Counted from the stretch's first letter, positions 11,948-22,696 are shown. The stretch is DNA of 64,000 nt from Apostichopus japonicus (GCF_037975245.1 NC_092572.1:12278269-12342268), one strand, 5' to 3'. The notes: generated by a model not told the origin, from the sequence alone. A program made the numbers and translations.

Positions 11948-12049
11948 CTATCTAAGCGTAGCGCCACCATCGGTTGGCGCGAAGCGTACAAGAAAATTTG
12001 TGGATTTACAAACCCTCTAGATGGCCGGAAACGGCACTTCCCAAGGTTT
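11948..12049. repeat. CTATCTAAGCG module, copy 1
   Basis: A roughly 100-bp module running CTATCTAAGCG-AGCGCCACC-GGTTGGCGCGAAGCGTACAAG and on to GATGGCCGGAAACGGCACTT. Other copies are at 12134-12235, 26499-26589 and 43429-43530. All lie inside, or next to, hAT-like inverted ends. Confidence 0.75.
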
Positions 12050-12133
12050 CCAAGCGGCATATACCCAGAGATGCCAAGGTCAGATGTTTTTTAGGCGGGT
12101 GAAAATTGTCTGGTGCTGTTGGTTACGTACACC

Positions 12134-12235
12134 ATCTAAGCGGAGCGCCACCATGGGTTGGCGCGAAGCGTACAAGAAAATTTTGGGATCTTACGGCCCT
12201 CAGATGGCCGGAAACATCACTTCCCGGGTCATCTA
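12134..12235. repeat. CTATCTAAGCG module, copy 2
   Basis: A second copy about 185 bp after the first, in the same orientation. It has the AGCGCCACC and TTGGCGCGAAGCGTACAAG blocks and the GATGGCCGGAAA block. Tandem presence inside the large hAT-like element suggests internal duplication or nested insertion. Confidence 0.7.
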
Positions 12236-13122
12236 AGCTGAATCTATACTGTCTCCATATTTGTATTGTGTCTATTTTTTTTTTTCATTCCAGAGGAAAA
12301 AATATCTTGAAATAAAAAAAATCTCTGAAATTTTGCGGACGCTGTAGCGTTCACGTGTGTCGTAACGGTATTATTTTTCACGAATCGTATAGGTAACGTT
12401 GCTTTCAGCCGGGCATATTTAGCACGATCGGCTTTGAGTAATTTCCGATCCTGGCGGTTCTGAGATAATTCGCATTTTGGTGTGATGAAATGAATTTCAC
12501 GCTAGCAATGATACACTTTCACAGGAAAAACTCTGTTGGCCTACAATGCGGGAGATGCTTCAAAATGCGGGAGTTTTTTGGAAAATGCGGGAGATTCGGA
12601 CAGGTGGGCGGGTGAGCGGGAGACGACCCGAAAATGCGGGTGACACCCGCCCAAAGCGGGTGACTTGGCAGCACTGTTAATACCCAACTTTAAAATAGGG
12701 ATATCATGTCCGAAATATCTCATAATCAGGATCCAAAATACTTTCTTTTTTAATTTCGGGTGTTATTTTGGGAAAATTGCCCCTGTCAATCTTGTTTCAG
12801 ACGCTACGTTAGAATGTTCGAGAGCTCTTTTATATTATTCGATGAAGAAAACGGCCTCATGCAGGCTATTATAGGCCTATACACATGCAATACACAATTA
12901 CACATAGTTACATCCTAGGTACCGATTGCTAGGGCATCCAGATGAAACGTGTATTAAGCATTACCCTGGTAACTGAGATTCTCAGCTGTTCGAGGGAACA
13001 TGTACGCGTGTAGGCCTACTATAGGGCCTATATGAATACTATGAGGGTGCATATATGTACTATACCAATACCGTGATAAAGATAAAGACGGCTTATTTGA
13101 AAGATCGCACTGCATACATTTA

Positions 13123-13628
13123 CATAGCTCCCAACTCTTGACAAGGCAAATGCTGGTCCATGCCACGAATCGCCGTCCTGGGGGAGGGGTATAAGGGGAG
13201 GGGGTGTCCCCCTCCCCCTTTTGATTGTTTGGAATCCTGGTGATGCCTACATGTAAAATGGTGGCACTTAGAAATGCTTTTGTCACCCAAAATTTTCTGA
13301 GAAATATGCATTTTTTTTGTGTAACATCAATAAATTGAATAGTAGGTGATAATTCATTCTTTCCCGTGGCATGAAAATGTTCGCTGCTCGCCCCAATGAA
13401 TAGAAAGGCTAATTTGAGGTTCAAATGATGCTGTAAAGGAGGTTTTATACTCTATTATGCTAAATGCTAAAGAAATGATGGTTGCTAAGTCAAAAATTGA
13501 TGCAATTTTTTTTATGTATACTTGACAATTACAATGCGGTTTTTTTCGGACGCTTGTGCGGGTCAGCGGGTTTGGGTGTTAGAATGCGAGTCTAATTCCC
13601 GCGAATTGCGGGCCAGTTGGGAGCTCTG
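13123..13628. mobile_element. possible nested element inside the 2.25-kb hAT-like element
   Basis: The left end CATAGCTCCCAACTC and the right end CAGTTGGGAGCTCTG are inverse to each other at 13 of 15 positions. CATTTA borders both ends, immediately left of the first and right of the second, a possible shortened target duplication. G and C tracts lie inside, as in the other elements here. No coding capacity. The call is weaker than for the enclosing element. Confidence 0.4.
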
Positions 13629-13810
13629 CATTTAATTTTAAACTAGAAAACGAAAAGGTTTAGACTAGTCTACCACTGCTATTCCTCTCGATTTTTTTAA
13701 TTTCCAATCATATGATTTAGCGGATGTTCGGAAACACTTTTTGGCTCACCTTTGGGGGGGGGGGGCATGGCCCCCTTGGCACCCCCCTTGGATCCGCCAG
13801 TGGATTCACC

Positions 13811-14087
13811 AAGCAGTATCTAGCATGAAACTAGCTAAGTAATATAGTGTGTTTTTAATTCTTAAAGTATTGCTTACTTTTTCATGGATATGAAAATAAA
13901 TCTTTTCTTGCTAAAAAAAAAGGAAGCTTTTATTCACTTATGAAATTTACCAGAGTTTAGGGCGTTCCAGAGTTTACTACATCCTCATGTATATTATCCT
14001 CATATCTGAAGTCTTCATACAAGAGTTTATTTATAGAAATCTGTTGATAAGTGTAGTCTCACATTCTAGATTATTATATATATTGAC
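13811..14087. other. spacer with no recognised gene
   Basis: AT-rich sequence between the hAT-like element and the palindrome. I see nothing specific in it. Confidence 0.4.
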
Positions 14088-14188
14088 TTGTAACAAAACA
14101 CACGTAACTTATCCACAAGCTGCATTCCTTCTTACAACAAGAAAGAAGGAATGCAGCTTGTGGATAAGTTACGTGTGGTTTGTTACAA
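14088..14188. repeat. near-perfect palindrome, 46-bp arms
   Basis: Arms 14088-14133 and 14143-14188 are inverse complements at 45 of 46 positions, with a 9-bp centre. The core of the left arm is CGTAACTTATCCACAAGCTG. The last 8 bases of the right arm (TGTTACAA) coincide with the first bases of the Copia-type LTR. Arms this similar imply recent origin, continuing gene conversion, or an assembly or cloning artefact. Transcribed, it would fold as one long hairpin. Confidence 0.85.
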
Positions 14189-14371
14189 CTCTGCTCCAAA
14201 TTATTGTTAGGTTAATCAGGTTGTTATTGTTAGTGTGTTACCTTTAAGCAATCTTGTTTTCTATATATATATATATTTATATATGTACTGTGCAGTTTTT
14301 CCTCAGTCTCTGTTATACTCTTACAGAAAGAACAAGCTGTGTGCAGCAACAGGCTGTAATATACTCAGCAG

Positions 14372-14798
14372 CATAAGCGTAGGAGCCAATTTGATTGGGG
14401 GGGGGGGGGCTGTAACGTCTTTTATGTATCATTTTTATGTGTCCTATTTATAAATTTTATAATTTATACTGGAATAAAGAAATTGAAATTGATTGAACTT
14501 GAAATCTGTAACCAACATTTTTCACCATGGTAATGCGCATATCACATAGGCATGGGTCGGTTATTATATCGCATGCCAATAAAATGCAATCATTTGCTGT
14601 GTTATAACCCTTCCATATTGGTTACAATTATAATGATAAGAATAATAGTATATGTTTAACTATTGAAAAACACTTTTTAAATTATTTTTCTTTCAGTAGG
14701 TGCCGAAAAATTATCAGCATATTGCCCGAATTTTCACCAAAATGTTTGGATGGGGGTGCAGCCCCCACCCCCCCCCCCCCGCCTCCAATACGCCCATG
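14372..14798. mobile_element. hAT-like MITE with exact 8-bp duplication
   Basis: Starts CATAAGCGTAGGAG and ends CTCCAATACGCCCATG, with CTCAGCAG repeated exactly at 14364-14371 and 14799-14806. It belongs to the same family as 5285-5672: both share GCATGCCAATAA, CAATCATTTGC.GTGTTAT and CAGTAGGTGCC blocks and G-tract ends. It is longer because of an 89-bp insertion at 14417-14505. It lies inside the LTR, so the Copia insertion is older. Confidence 0.88.
14417..14505 (+). mobile_element. short LINE-type 3' fragment inside the MITE
   Basis: An 89-bp insert flanked by exact 7-bp copies of CTGTAAC (14410-14416 and 14506-14512). It ends in GGAATAAAGAAATTGAAATT followed by decayed ATTGAA units, like the tail of a 5'-truncated retroposon. 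The equivalent MITE at 5285 lacks it. Confidence 0.6.
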
Positions 14799-14954
14799 CT
14801 CAGCAGTCTCAAACTCTAACAGGTTATTGGCCCAGACACATACACTGGAAGATAACTGTGTAGAATATCTTCTTGTTTGGAATTTATATGTTGATATTTG
14901 GAACCATTTCTTGGGGACTGTTGGTGCTTAACTTGGTTAATAGTCGTGACCAAT

Positions 14955-15330
14955 ATGGCTGGAAAAACAGAAGATATGACGTGGAAACTTATCAAAATGG
15001 GTGGCTCGAACTGGCTGAAATGGAAATTCCGGATGAGACATTTGTTGCTTGCAAAAGGGCTATGTGGATGGCTCAGGAAAGTTGGGGGTTACAGTATGTG
15101 AGAAGTAGAAGAGTACAAACTTGAAAAAGACACAACTGGCATTTTCCACCATTGTACTTGCAATAGCATCTAGTCAGCTGGAATTAATTACGACAAGTGA
15201 CAAACCAAGTGATGCTTAGGATGCCTTCCGTTTGAAAAGGATTCTCTAGCCAACAAAATTCAGCTCCTATTTCTAAAGAAGACCAGGTTGTTTAAGTTAT
15301 ATGTCAAGTTTGGAGCCATTTATTTACTTT
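14955..15330 (+). pseudogene. Copia-like gag N-terminus, frameshifted remnant
   Basis: From the ATG at 14955 the frame reads TWKLIKMGGSNWLKWKFRMR, then HLLLAKGLCGWL, the typical start of Ty1/Copia Gag. After a stop near 15100, other frames continue the family pattern with STIVLAIASSQLELITTSDK, PSDA (stop in place of the expected Trp), then KDSLANKIQLLFLKK. At least one in-frame stop and two frame changes show that it is dead. No protease, integrase or RT follows. It sits directly downstream of the LTR and primer-binding-like site. Confidence 0.75.
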
Positions 15331-17173
15331 CTACTCTTACCATTTACTTTTCTATATTTGTCATTTAATTTAATATCTTATGCTATATGTCACAGTTATA
15401 TATTACCATTTCAAAGTTACAAAACTATCCATCCTGCCACCTGAACTGTTTTTGCTATGTCATGCCTTTCACTATGCCACATTGTGATACCCCTTCCAGC
15501 CATAATGCACTTGACATTGTGAGCAAAATTGTTTTCAGACAATATTATTGTATGAAGTCTTCACAGTATAAAGTGTGATTCATTTCAAGAAATATTCAAA
15601 TTTTATTAAGCTATTCCTTCCATTTTATCAAAGTAGTTTCACTTTGAAGTGATCGATTTCATGCCCATTTTTCACAAGACATCATGTTCTTTCATGGAGT
15701 GTGTCACACCAAATGTTTTTTCTTCTTTTTCTGTCGCTTAAAGTGCGGCCTTATTGTTACAGTTACAAGATCAATACAAGACCAGGCAACTCTATTTCCA
15801 CTGTTGACAAATGTTTGTCTCTATGCATGTGCAAAAGAAGAAGAAAACAGCCCTACTCAAAAATTTTGTTGAGAGTATCCACAGAACGAAATGTATCCAA
15901 ACATGTCACGTGTGCTGTAAGTCCGCTCTTGGTCATTGTCCCCATCCCAAAGCGGCAAAACCACCTCATCCCTCGAAAATACCCTAACCCTTCCCAAAGC
16001 TGGTACACACCCCACCCATCCCAAAGCTTGGAAACTCCACACCCTTCCGCTTAGCACCACATTCCCTCCCAAAATCCCTAAAAACACCACAGCCCTCCCA
16101 TAAACAACACACCCTTACCCAAGCCCCAGCACTTAACTCCAATATTGACAAGTGATTATGTAGTGTGATACATGAATAAAAAAAGGTTGGTATTGACTGG
16201 AAAACTGTTAACTGATATTTATTGATGGATATACCCAGCTTTGCAAAATCTCACTGAGTAAGGGCTACTGTGGAACTATGGTAAGTGGGTAAGTATAAAT
16301 CATTCGGTATTGTAGGTATAAATCATTCGGTATTGTGGGAGTTCCTTACAATAAAGCAACTAGAAAGAAGTTTTTTCCAATGCCATGTTACCTTTGTTTA
16401 TTCAACATGTGGTATGACCCCTTTCCTAAGGCGTTCAATTTTGACAACAAACTCGGGAAAGTTTGTGTTACCTTGACAGTTACCACCAATGATCTTGCCA
16501 GAAAAGGAAACATTTTAAATGGAACATTTTAAAATATTATCCTTGATAATTGTAAGAGCATTGTGATATTATATACTGTTTTGCTTGATCAGAGTGGAAA
16601 ATAACAAACATACTTTTAGAGATCAAGATGGCTGATATGAAGCACAATAATGTAAATAATTCAGAAGCCATATTACTGCTGCTTAAGACAACAACTAACA
16701 TATGCACATTTTACAGGCACGAATGTTTAAATATATGTCATATATTTCCGGGTGTAATCGAAAGAACAAGTTACTTTTAAAATTCTGAATTCTGGTTATT
16801 TCTCTACTGTGCATTTGAAACTATCAGTGCTTACGCACGGACCCTTGATGCTGAGATCTGGGAACTCACCTAAACAATAAAATACAACTAACGGTTTCAC
16901 AGTTATAATTAGTAATAATATGATAGTAAGAACAAGAATCCACAACCACTCTTAACGGTATGATGTGGATTACTCTCAAATAAGGCCTACCAGGATGTGC
17001 CATTGTTAAACTTATGTTAATTGTGAGAGAAACTCTGCGTATTTTACACAGTGACGCTAAGGTCCACTTTGTGAGCGACTGATGAGTTTTGCTCAGGTGC
17101 AATAGTTGACGTGCCGCACCGTATTTTAAGTGTTGATCATATATTAAATATGACCAATCAACATTCGGAACTA

Positions 17174-17212
<39 letters not shown>

Positions 17213-18470
17213 CATTTATATATACCATGTGGTAAATGACAGTCAGTTCATAATAAGTAACATTAGTGGTCCTAGTTCCGCTTTCAGAAAGGAAACTAGG
17301 GTAAATGGTTCACATTGCGGTTTCCTCTTTTAACAGCGTTGTTGAAACCGTGTAGGTGTCTCTGTAGCCTTGATTCTGTATTCATGTTTATTGTACACTG
17401 CGTTGGACGTTGCGTTGGCACTGCGAATTGCGCCCCAGTATGGTATTCCGTTAACAGTTCTGCGTTGTACCTGTATAACAGCTATTTGTTGTGAGCACAA
17501 TATTTTAAGAACCTTGTAAGATGAAGGAGGAGGTTTCAATAACCTGCACTACTGGAATATCGTCTCCATTGCCATATTTAGTCGAGACTCTCTTCCGCTA
17601 ATCCCAGCTTTAAATATTACCCCACCAGATAGAAAAAAAGAGGTTACAGTATGTCCAATGCCAATAGGAATTAGTATGGTTGGCCAAAAAAAATCAACAT
17701 TATTCTGATTTTCGTCTGAAATTTTAATCTTGGTAACACTTGAAGGATGTTATCGATTTAACTTCTGACGTTACGTTCTGGATGTTAGTTAGGATATTTG
17801 TGTTAACATTATTGATTACCAATGTTTAATAATTCAGTCATCAGCTTCTACATTCTCTAAAATAATATATTTAATTCAGCTGCATTTTCTTTTCTACCAC
17901 TGCATTTTGCTCGTAATTTCAGGAAGTAATGTTTATTTACTTCATAATTTGTGTTTAGTTGAAATGAATATGATCCTTAAATATTTCTTCCTGTTTCAAA
18001 TATACTTTGTCCGGAAATCAGTTCACCTTGTCGTGTAGTGTTACTGATACCGTAATCCATTCCTATACTGTAAGCCTACGTAGCACAGACGTTAGATACA
18101 CAATATCGTACATTTCAAATACACCGGAGGCTGCATGAAACCAACACACAAATGTCTTATAATATTCGTGCTGTACTTTGCTGTACATCAAGGTCACACT
18201 GTGCATGTAATGCAAATACTTTGTAGTGTTGATATGGTTTGTATAGGCTGATAATAAACTAGAAGTTCAACTAGAAGGGGTGCATTTCACAAAAGATATT
18301 CAATGAACGTTTCAAAGTCGTAAACAACTACGAAAAATTTAGCTCTGCTTGATCGCAAACAGTTCAATTCAAAATACAACTTTAGAGTGTCTTTGTATAG
18401 TATAAGTAGAATGGGAAAAATATGAAAAGCTCATAAAGGTTAACGGGAAAGCTACCTACGGTGAGCTAGT
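15331..18470. other. long stretch with no recognised gene
   Basis: No recognisable domain. 15945-16130 is C-rich with CATCCCAAAG-like words. A duplicated ATAAATCATTCGGTATTGT word lies at 16295-16338. A (TA)n run is at about 17177-17210. The minus-strand frame at 17330-17539 is less AT-rich than its surroundings but unrecognised. Confidence 0.45.
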
Positions 18471-18478
18471 TATGAGTC

Positions 18479-18479
<1 letters not shown>

Positions 18480-18562
<83 letters not shown>
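18480..18562. repeat. (TA)n microsatellite with CATA interruptions
   Basis: About 80 bp of TA dinucleotides, interrupted by ACATAC and ACATACATA. It lies immediately 5' of the LINE RT remnant. Confidence 0.9.
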
Positions 18563-18570
18563 CATGGCAT

Positions 18571-19236
18571 AACATCCGTTATGCCGATGACACCACTCTC
18601 ATAGAAATGGACCTTGACAGCCTACAGGAGGCCACCAACAAACTTCAAGAAGCATGCATGGGGAATGAAAATCAACCAAACAAATGTAAAATAATGTCTG
18701 AAGACACCAAAGATGTTCTCCTTAACCAAGTACCTGTTGAGAAAGTTGACAACTTTGTCTTCCTGGGCAGCAATGTCCCCTCAATGCAATAAGACGTCAA
18801 ATGCCGCTTAAGGTTGGCTTCCTGGGCTTTTGGAAGACTGAAAAATACCATTTGGTCAAACCATGACATCACCAGATCCCAGAAAGTAAGGATTTACCAG
18901 ACCCTCATCCTGCCAATAGCAACATACAGTTCTGAATCCTGGGCACTCCGTGAAAAAGATCGTCATCGACTTGATGTCTTTGAAATGAGATGTCTCAGAG
19001 CAATACTGGGTGTCTCCATCCTAGATAAAGTGAGGAACAGCACCATCAGACAAAGGCTGAATGTCATAACTACCATCAATGCTACAATCTGCAAGAGACG
19101 CCTGAAATGGGCCGGCCATGTCTTTAGGATGCCGGAGCATCGGCTTCCATACCAAGCATTCAAGAATGACTTCAGCAAGCCAAGACCTCCAGGACGACCA
19201 CCTTCAAGACGGAAGGACCTAATCCAGAAAGACTAG
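18571..19236 (+). pseudogene. LINE reverse transcriptase C-terminal half, one in-frame stop
   Basis: The frame starts in the RT catalytic block (IRYADDTTLIEMDLDSLQEA) and runs through VDNFVFLGSN, RLASWAFGRLKNTIW, LPIATYSSESWALREKDRHR, FEMRCLRAILGVS, KRRLKWAGHVFRMPEHRLP and PGRPPSRRKD. This is the standard tail of endonuclease-type non-LTR retrotransposons. A single TAA at 18790-18792 interrupts an otherwise continuous frame, so the copy decayed only recently. The N-terminal endonuclease and the first RT blocks are missing. The (TA)n run lies at the 5' break. It ends against the Penelope-like element. Confidence 0.85.
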
Positions 19237-19652
19237 AGATGACAACCGTCCCCAAGCTGATGAAAACTTCCTGAGGCGTATGTTCTCTGATACTCATCAT
19301 TGGTAATCTGGCCTTGTTTCAGGAGTCTGCGTAGTAGGTTGTTTAAGGATACTTCCTTCTTTACAGTGGGGTCATGATCAAGTTTACGAAACTTAGAATT
19401 ATCATTCAAAATATGTTCCATCTTTGTGTTGTAGTCCAACCTATCCATCAAGACGACAGCATTCCCCCTATCCGGTTTCAAGATAATAATGTCCGACTTT
19501 TGTTGAAGTCTCTGGAAAATGTTAATATGAAAATTATAATCTGGTTTATCCCTTCTAGCAGCCGCGAAACAGAAACGACGCAGTCTATGTTTAAGTCCAT
19601 CATTAAGGGGTTGTGTAATGACAATATACATATAAAAATAATTTTTCTGCAA
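19233..19652 (-). pseudogene. Penelope-like element RT, N-terminal part (inverted)
   Basis: The minus-strand frame carries the block found ahead of the RT core in Penelope-like elements: SDIIILKPDRGNAVVLMDRL, then DYNTKMEHILNDNSKF, then a GQITNDEYQRTY..GS motif. It stops where the RT core should follow. It faces away from the GIY-YIG part of the same kind of element, which is read on the plus strand from about 19640. Inverted, partial arrangements are common for Penelope insertions. It could be two insertions or one rearranged copy. Confidence 0.75.
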
Positions 19653-20009
19653 AAGAAAATCTCTGCTTTGTTCAATTTCAAGGATGCCTATAAGTTAGAT
19701 TATGCCAACAATGTTGTATATAGGATAAACTGTCCTGACTGTGATTCCTTTTATGTCGGAGAAACCAAAAGACGGCTTAAGGATAGATTCAAAGAACATC
19801 TGATGAGCTCCTTTGGTGGTCAGAAAGGCGCTATTAACCTTCATTGTAATGCGCACAATCATAATCTACCTACTTTTGTTGACCTTTGTGCCGCTATTGG
19901 TAATGAACCCCAGTGGTTCAGGAGGAAGATTAAAGAGAGTCTCCTAATAAAAGACTTAAATGCTGACTTAAATAGAAATGTAGTGAGCTACGGGTTGGAG
20001 CTATTCTAA
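19640..20009 (+). pseudogene. Penelope-like element C-terminus with GIY-YIG endonuclease domain
   Basis: The frame reads NNVVYRINCPDCDSFYVGET then KRRLKDRFKEHL, then a conserved His-rich stretch (LHCNAHNHNL), KIKESLLIKDLNADLN and a stop at 20007-20009. This is the GIY-YIG nuclease of Penelope-like retroelements: the VVYRI and FYVGETKRRL motifs stand for GIY and YIG, with Arg and Glu residues downstream. The frame is open to the left of 19640, but that part overlaps the opposite-strand RT segment and is not taken as real. The RT core is absent, so this copy cannot be autonomous. Confidence 0.82.
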
Positions 20010-20193
20010 TCCCTATTTACTTTTTATTGCTGGTTGTTCTATTCATTCCTAGTTTAAAAATTCACTCAAAAATGTGCTGGTTGTTCTAATCATTCCTACT
20101 TAAAAAAAAAAAAAAAAAAAAAAACATGCTTATCACTATTGTCGTCTTCGGATGTATATTAGCCCTTGTATTTAATTGATCTTGTACAATTGC

Positions 20194-20222
20194 CTGACGA
20201 TGGAGTGGTGACCACTCCGATA
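20194..20222 (+). ncRNA. decayed hammerhead-ribozyme-like motif of the Penelope element
   Basis: CTGACGA (20194-20200) matches the hammerhead CUGANGA core. A perfect 7-bp stem follows, GGAGTGG/CCACTCC with a TGA loop, and then GATA where GAAA is needed. It lies 185 bp after the Penelope stop codon. Hammerhead motifs are known in the terminal repeats of Penelope-like elements. The A-to-T change in GAAA should abolish cleavage, and stem III is not evident. Confidence 0.5.
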
Positions 20223-20265
20223 TATAGCAGTATGTCGTTGTTAAAAATATTCGCTTGTTTAACTT

Positions 20266-20335
20266 TTATATTATATATATATATATAGGCTATATATATA
20301 TATATATAGGCTATATGTGTATATGTGTTTAAAAT
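20266..20335. repeat. TA-rich microsatellite with GGC interruptions
   Basis: Two (TA)n blocks separated by TAGGCTATA words. It lies close to the 3' end of the Penelope-like element and may be part of its tail. Confidence 0.75.
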
Positions 20336-22053
20336 CATGTGCTTATGGACGATGCACCTGTTTCGTGTAATTAAGGGGGTTAACTTAACTGACCAGTATA
20401 GTGTTATTACTATATGAGTCTTTTAACTGCTCGTAAGAAATAAAAGCTTTGCCTCTTTGCTTGAGTTCTTTCTCAAGTTTAATAGCAAATTTTAACTTAC
20501 ATAAAAAATCTCTACATCTCATTTCCGTGTTTGTATTTTTTTTTTTTACTGAAGATGAAGTACATGAAATGATATGGGTGATTCACAGAAAAATGAGGGG
20601 GTTAACAGATTTACTAAGGAAACGGGAATGTTTTACATTTGTAGAACTATTTAACTGTTTCGTTTTATTTTGCTCGTTTATGTGGTTCTACAAACGGGAA
20701 TGTATTATGTTAACTGCATTATATAACAATCTGTGTATCTTTGGTATACTAAACAACATTTGAGACCTGGCGTCAATTAGCGAGCCCGCCGGAAAATATG
20801 AAATAAAAATAATTGAGTCTTCAGGTATGATGAAATGAAGATTTCATATAATCGTCTCCTGTGCCCGGCCTGGCTTCCCCCACCCAAACGTGTTACTTTA
20901 TCGTGAAAAGACAATGAAGACTCGCCCCAAACCGCATACCGCCCTCTGAAAATGTTTTTTCTTCTTGTCGTTACAAACTGCAGACAGTAATGAAACGTGA
21001 TACCTTATCTTTTATCTAGACCTGAGATGTCCATCGCTGCTATGTACACTGTGTAATGGGTATTGACAGTAGCTGTATATATTGACTGTACACTATTGTC
21101 TAATTACCGACGGTAGCAAGCTGTGTGTGTATTTACTGGGATCGATTGTAGTGTCTAACACTTCTGTTACAACTCATTCGAAACTAGGTCAGATTACCGG
21201 CATCAGACGTTTCTTTGTGCGCGAGTCTTCACTCCCTTTTAAAAGCATCGAACAAAAACCCCCTGCTTGCCATTGTTTACTCCATCGCGACCCGTGCCGC
21301 TCCAGGCACTACAAGGGCCTCTATAGATAATGCTTCAGGTTCGGCAACAACAATTATCCGCTTGTGAGTTTAGACGGTACACAGAATAGACAAGCTAATG
21401 AAGAATAAAACCTCTTCTACGAACAACTTATTGCATGTAACGATAATCTTCTGTTCATAGAAATGCATGGTCAGAATGACAACCTCTGTTCGAGCCGAGC
21501 CCGGTACGGCTCCTATAGCAGGTCAATTAGAAATATTCACAGGAATACCTTACTGCAGGAACCTCATGTAGAGTGCGTTTCGCATCATTTGGTGTAGAGA
21601 ACCCGTAAGTTATAGCCCGCTATACCATTAAACATATGGTTTCAATGTTGCGTATAGCCTACACATGTCACAATCTTGCAGTGGCCTTTATCTTGAACTG
21701 AAGAGTAAAGTCTACCAGATAAACCTCAGAAGGAAAGCAAAACAAACTGGTTCTGTAGTTCTGTATATATTGGCCTACTTAGACTCTTTAAGGTGAGTAC
21801 AGTTAAGTTTTATTGAGTATATTAATGCAAAAACTGTGTGTTGAATCACACTTATATGATCTATAGCGTCAGTCCATGTATATATAGACTATACGACGTT
21901 CCGAGTAAACATACCAATCAATAGACTTATATACGGTTGACAGCCCTCTTATGGGCAAACAAAAACTTGGCTGGTTTATTATCTTACAATAATAGGTACA
22001 TGTTATATGCATATATAGCGACAATCACGGTGTAATCTCGTGGGGCTGTAGAG
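20336..22053. other. intergenic, no recognised gene
   Basis: Frames of up to about 100 codons (for example 20449-20763) show no domain, and their composition follows the AT-rich background. I see nothing else to annotate. Confidence 0.45.
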
Positions 22054-22696
22054 CAGGGTTTCCCTAACTTTATCCGGCCCTCACGAACCCTCTGTGGATG
22101 TCAGAGTTGTCCACGAAACCCCAACTTTTCCAGACACGATCTGTCATTATTATACTATATTACGCATGACAGTGCTTCGTAAAAGATCAAGTTCATAATG
22201 TGATATTGAACTGGTATAGCCTATCATGTTAAAACTGGCTAGTGACTGCATGTTGTCACTCAACAACAATTTTCAAGCACGAATTTATGCTAACTTTGCT
22301 TTGTGTCGGGCAAAATGGAGGTCATCTGGAATTTCCAAAATAATAACATTACTTTGGCCAACCTTTCAGTTACTTTCTCAGCTATTTATCTTCACGACGT
22401 ACTGTCATGCGTAGGCTACACAAATTTCACCAAAGACATGCGGCCTGTGTCTGTTTCATAATTCAGTTATTTTTCACATGTACGGTACGGTACTACTATG
22501 GCAACATATGCGTATGGAACGCGAATAGAGTTTGTCGATAGGTACGACTTTTGTACATTACTAAATTATATGATATATCAGATTTTAGTTCAGCAAAAAG
22601 TACTCTAGATTTAACTTTCAGAAACGTCTCACGAAACCCCTGGGATGGACTCACGCACCCTCTGTGGGTTCATGCACCCCAGTTAGGGAACCCCTG
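22054..22696. mobile_element. hAT-like element, 643 bp, with exact 8-bp duplication
   Basis: Ends CAGGGTTTCCCTAACT and AGTTAGGGAACCCCTG are inverse at 15 of 16 positions, and the CAGGG tip is typical of hAT elements. The 8-bp word CTGTAGAG flanks it exactly at 22046-22053 and 22697-22704. CACGAAACCCC and CACCCTCTGTGG-like words repeat near both ends. There is no transposase frame. It lies 275 bp before the first TLC-domain coding exon. Confidence 0.9.

Larger units (their letters stand above)
11555..13802. mobile_element. hAT-like element, 2.25 kb, with exact 8-bp target duplication
   Basis: The ends are CACTGGCGGATCCA (from 11555) and its inverse TGGATCCGCCAGTG (to 13802). They are flanked by exact copies of GATTCACC at 11547-11554 and 13803-13810. 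An 8-bp duplication with short inverted ends indicates a hAT-type transposition. G-rich tracts lie just inside both ends. The interior has no transposase frame. It contains two copies of a CTATCTAAGCG module, a block of AATGCGGGAG repeats (12546-12660), and another inverted-end element. The minus-strand frame at 12954-13424 crosses these repeats and is not taken as a gene. Confidence 0.85.
14181..14821 (+). repeat. probable Copia-type LTR, interrupted by a MITE
   Basis: The sequence starts TGTTA and ends TAACA, the inverse ends usual for LTRs, and is followed at once by GGTTATTGGCCCAGAC, which looks like a primer-binding site. A Copia-like gag remnant begins 134 bp further on. Without the MITE at 14372-14798 and one copy of its duplication, the LTR is about 206 bp. 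No second LTR was found downstream, so the element is truncated. Confidence 0.6.

Noticed and set aside
12954-13424. 156-codon minus-strand frame
   Set aside because: It crosses the ends of nested repeats and G/C tracts within the hAT-like element and has no domain.
17177-17228. Ile/Tyr-rich frame over the (TA)n run
   Set aside because: Pure microsatellite translation.
19374-19640. N-terminal half of the long plus-strand frame that ends in the GIY-YIG domain
   Set aside because: It is the antisense of the Penelope RT-leading segment, whose motifs are clear on the minus strand.
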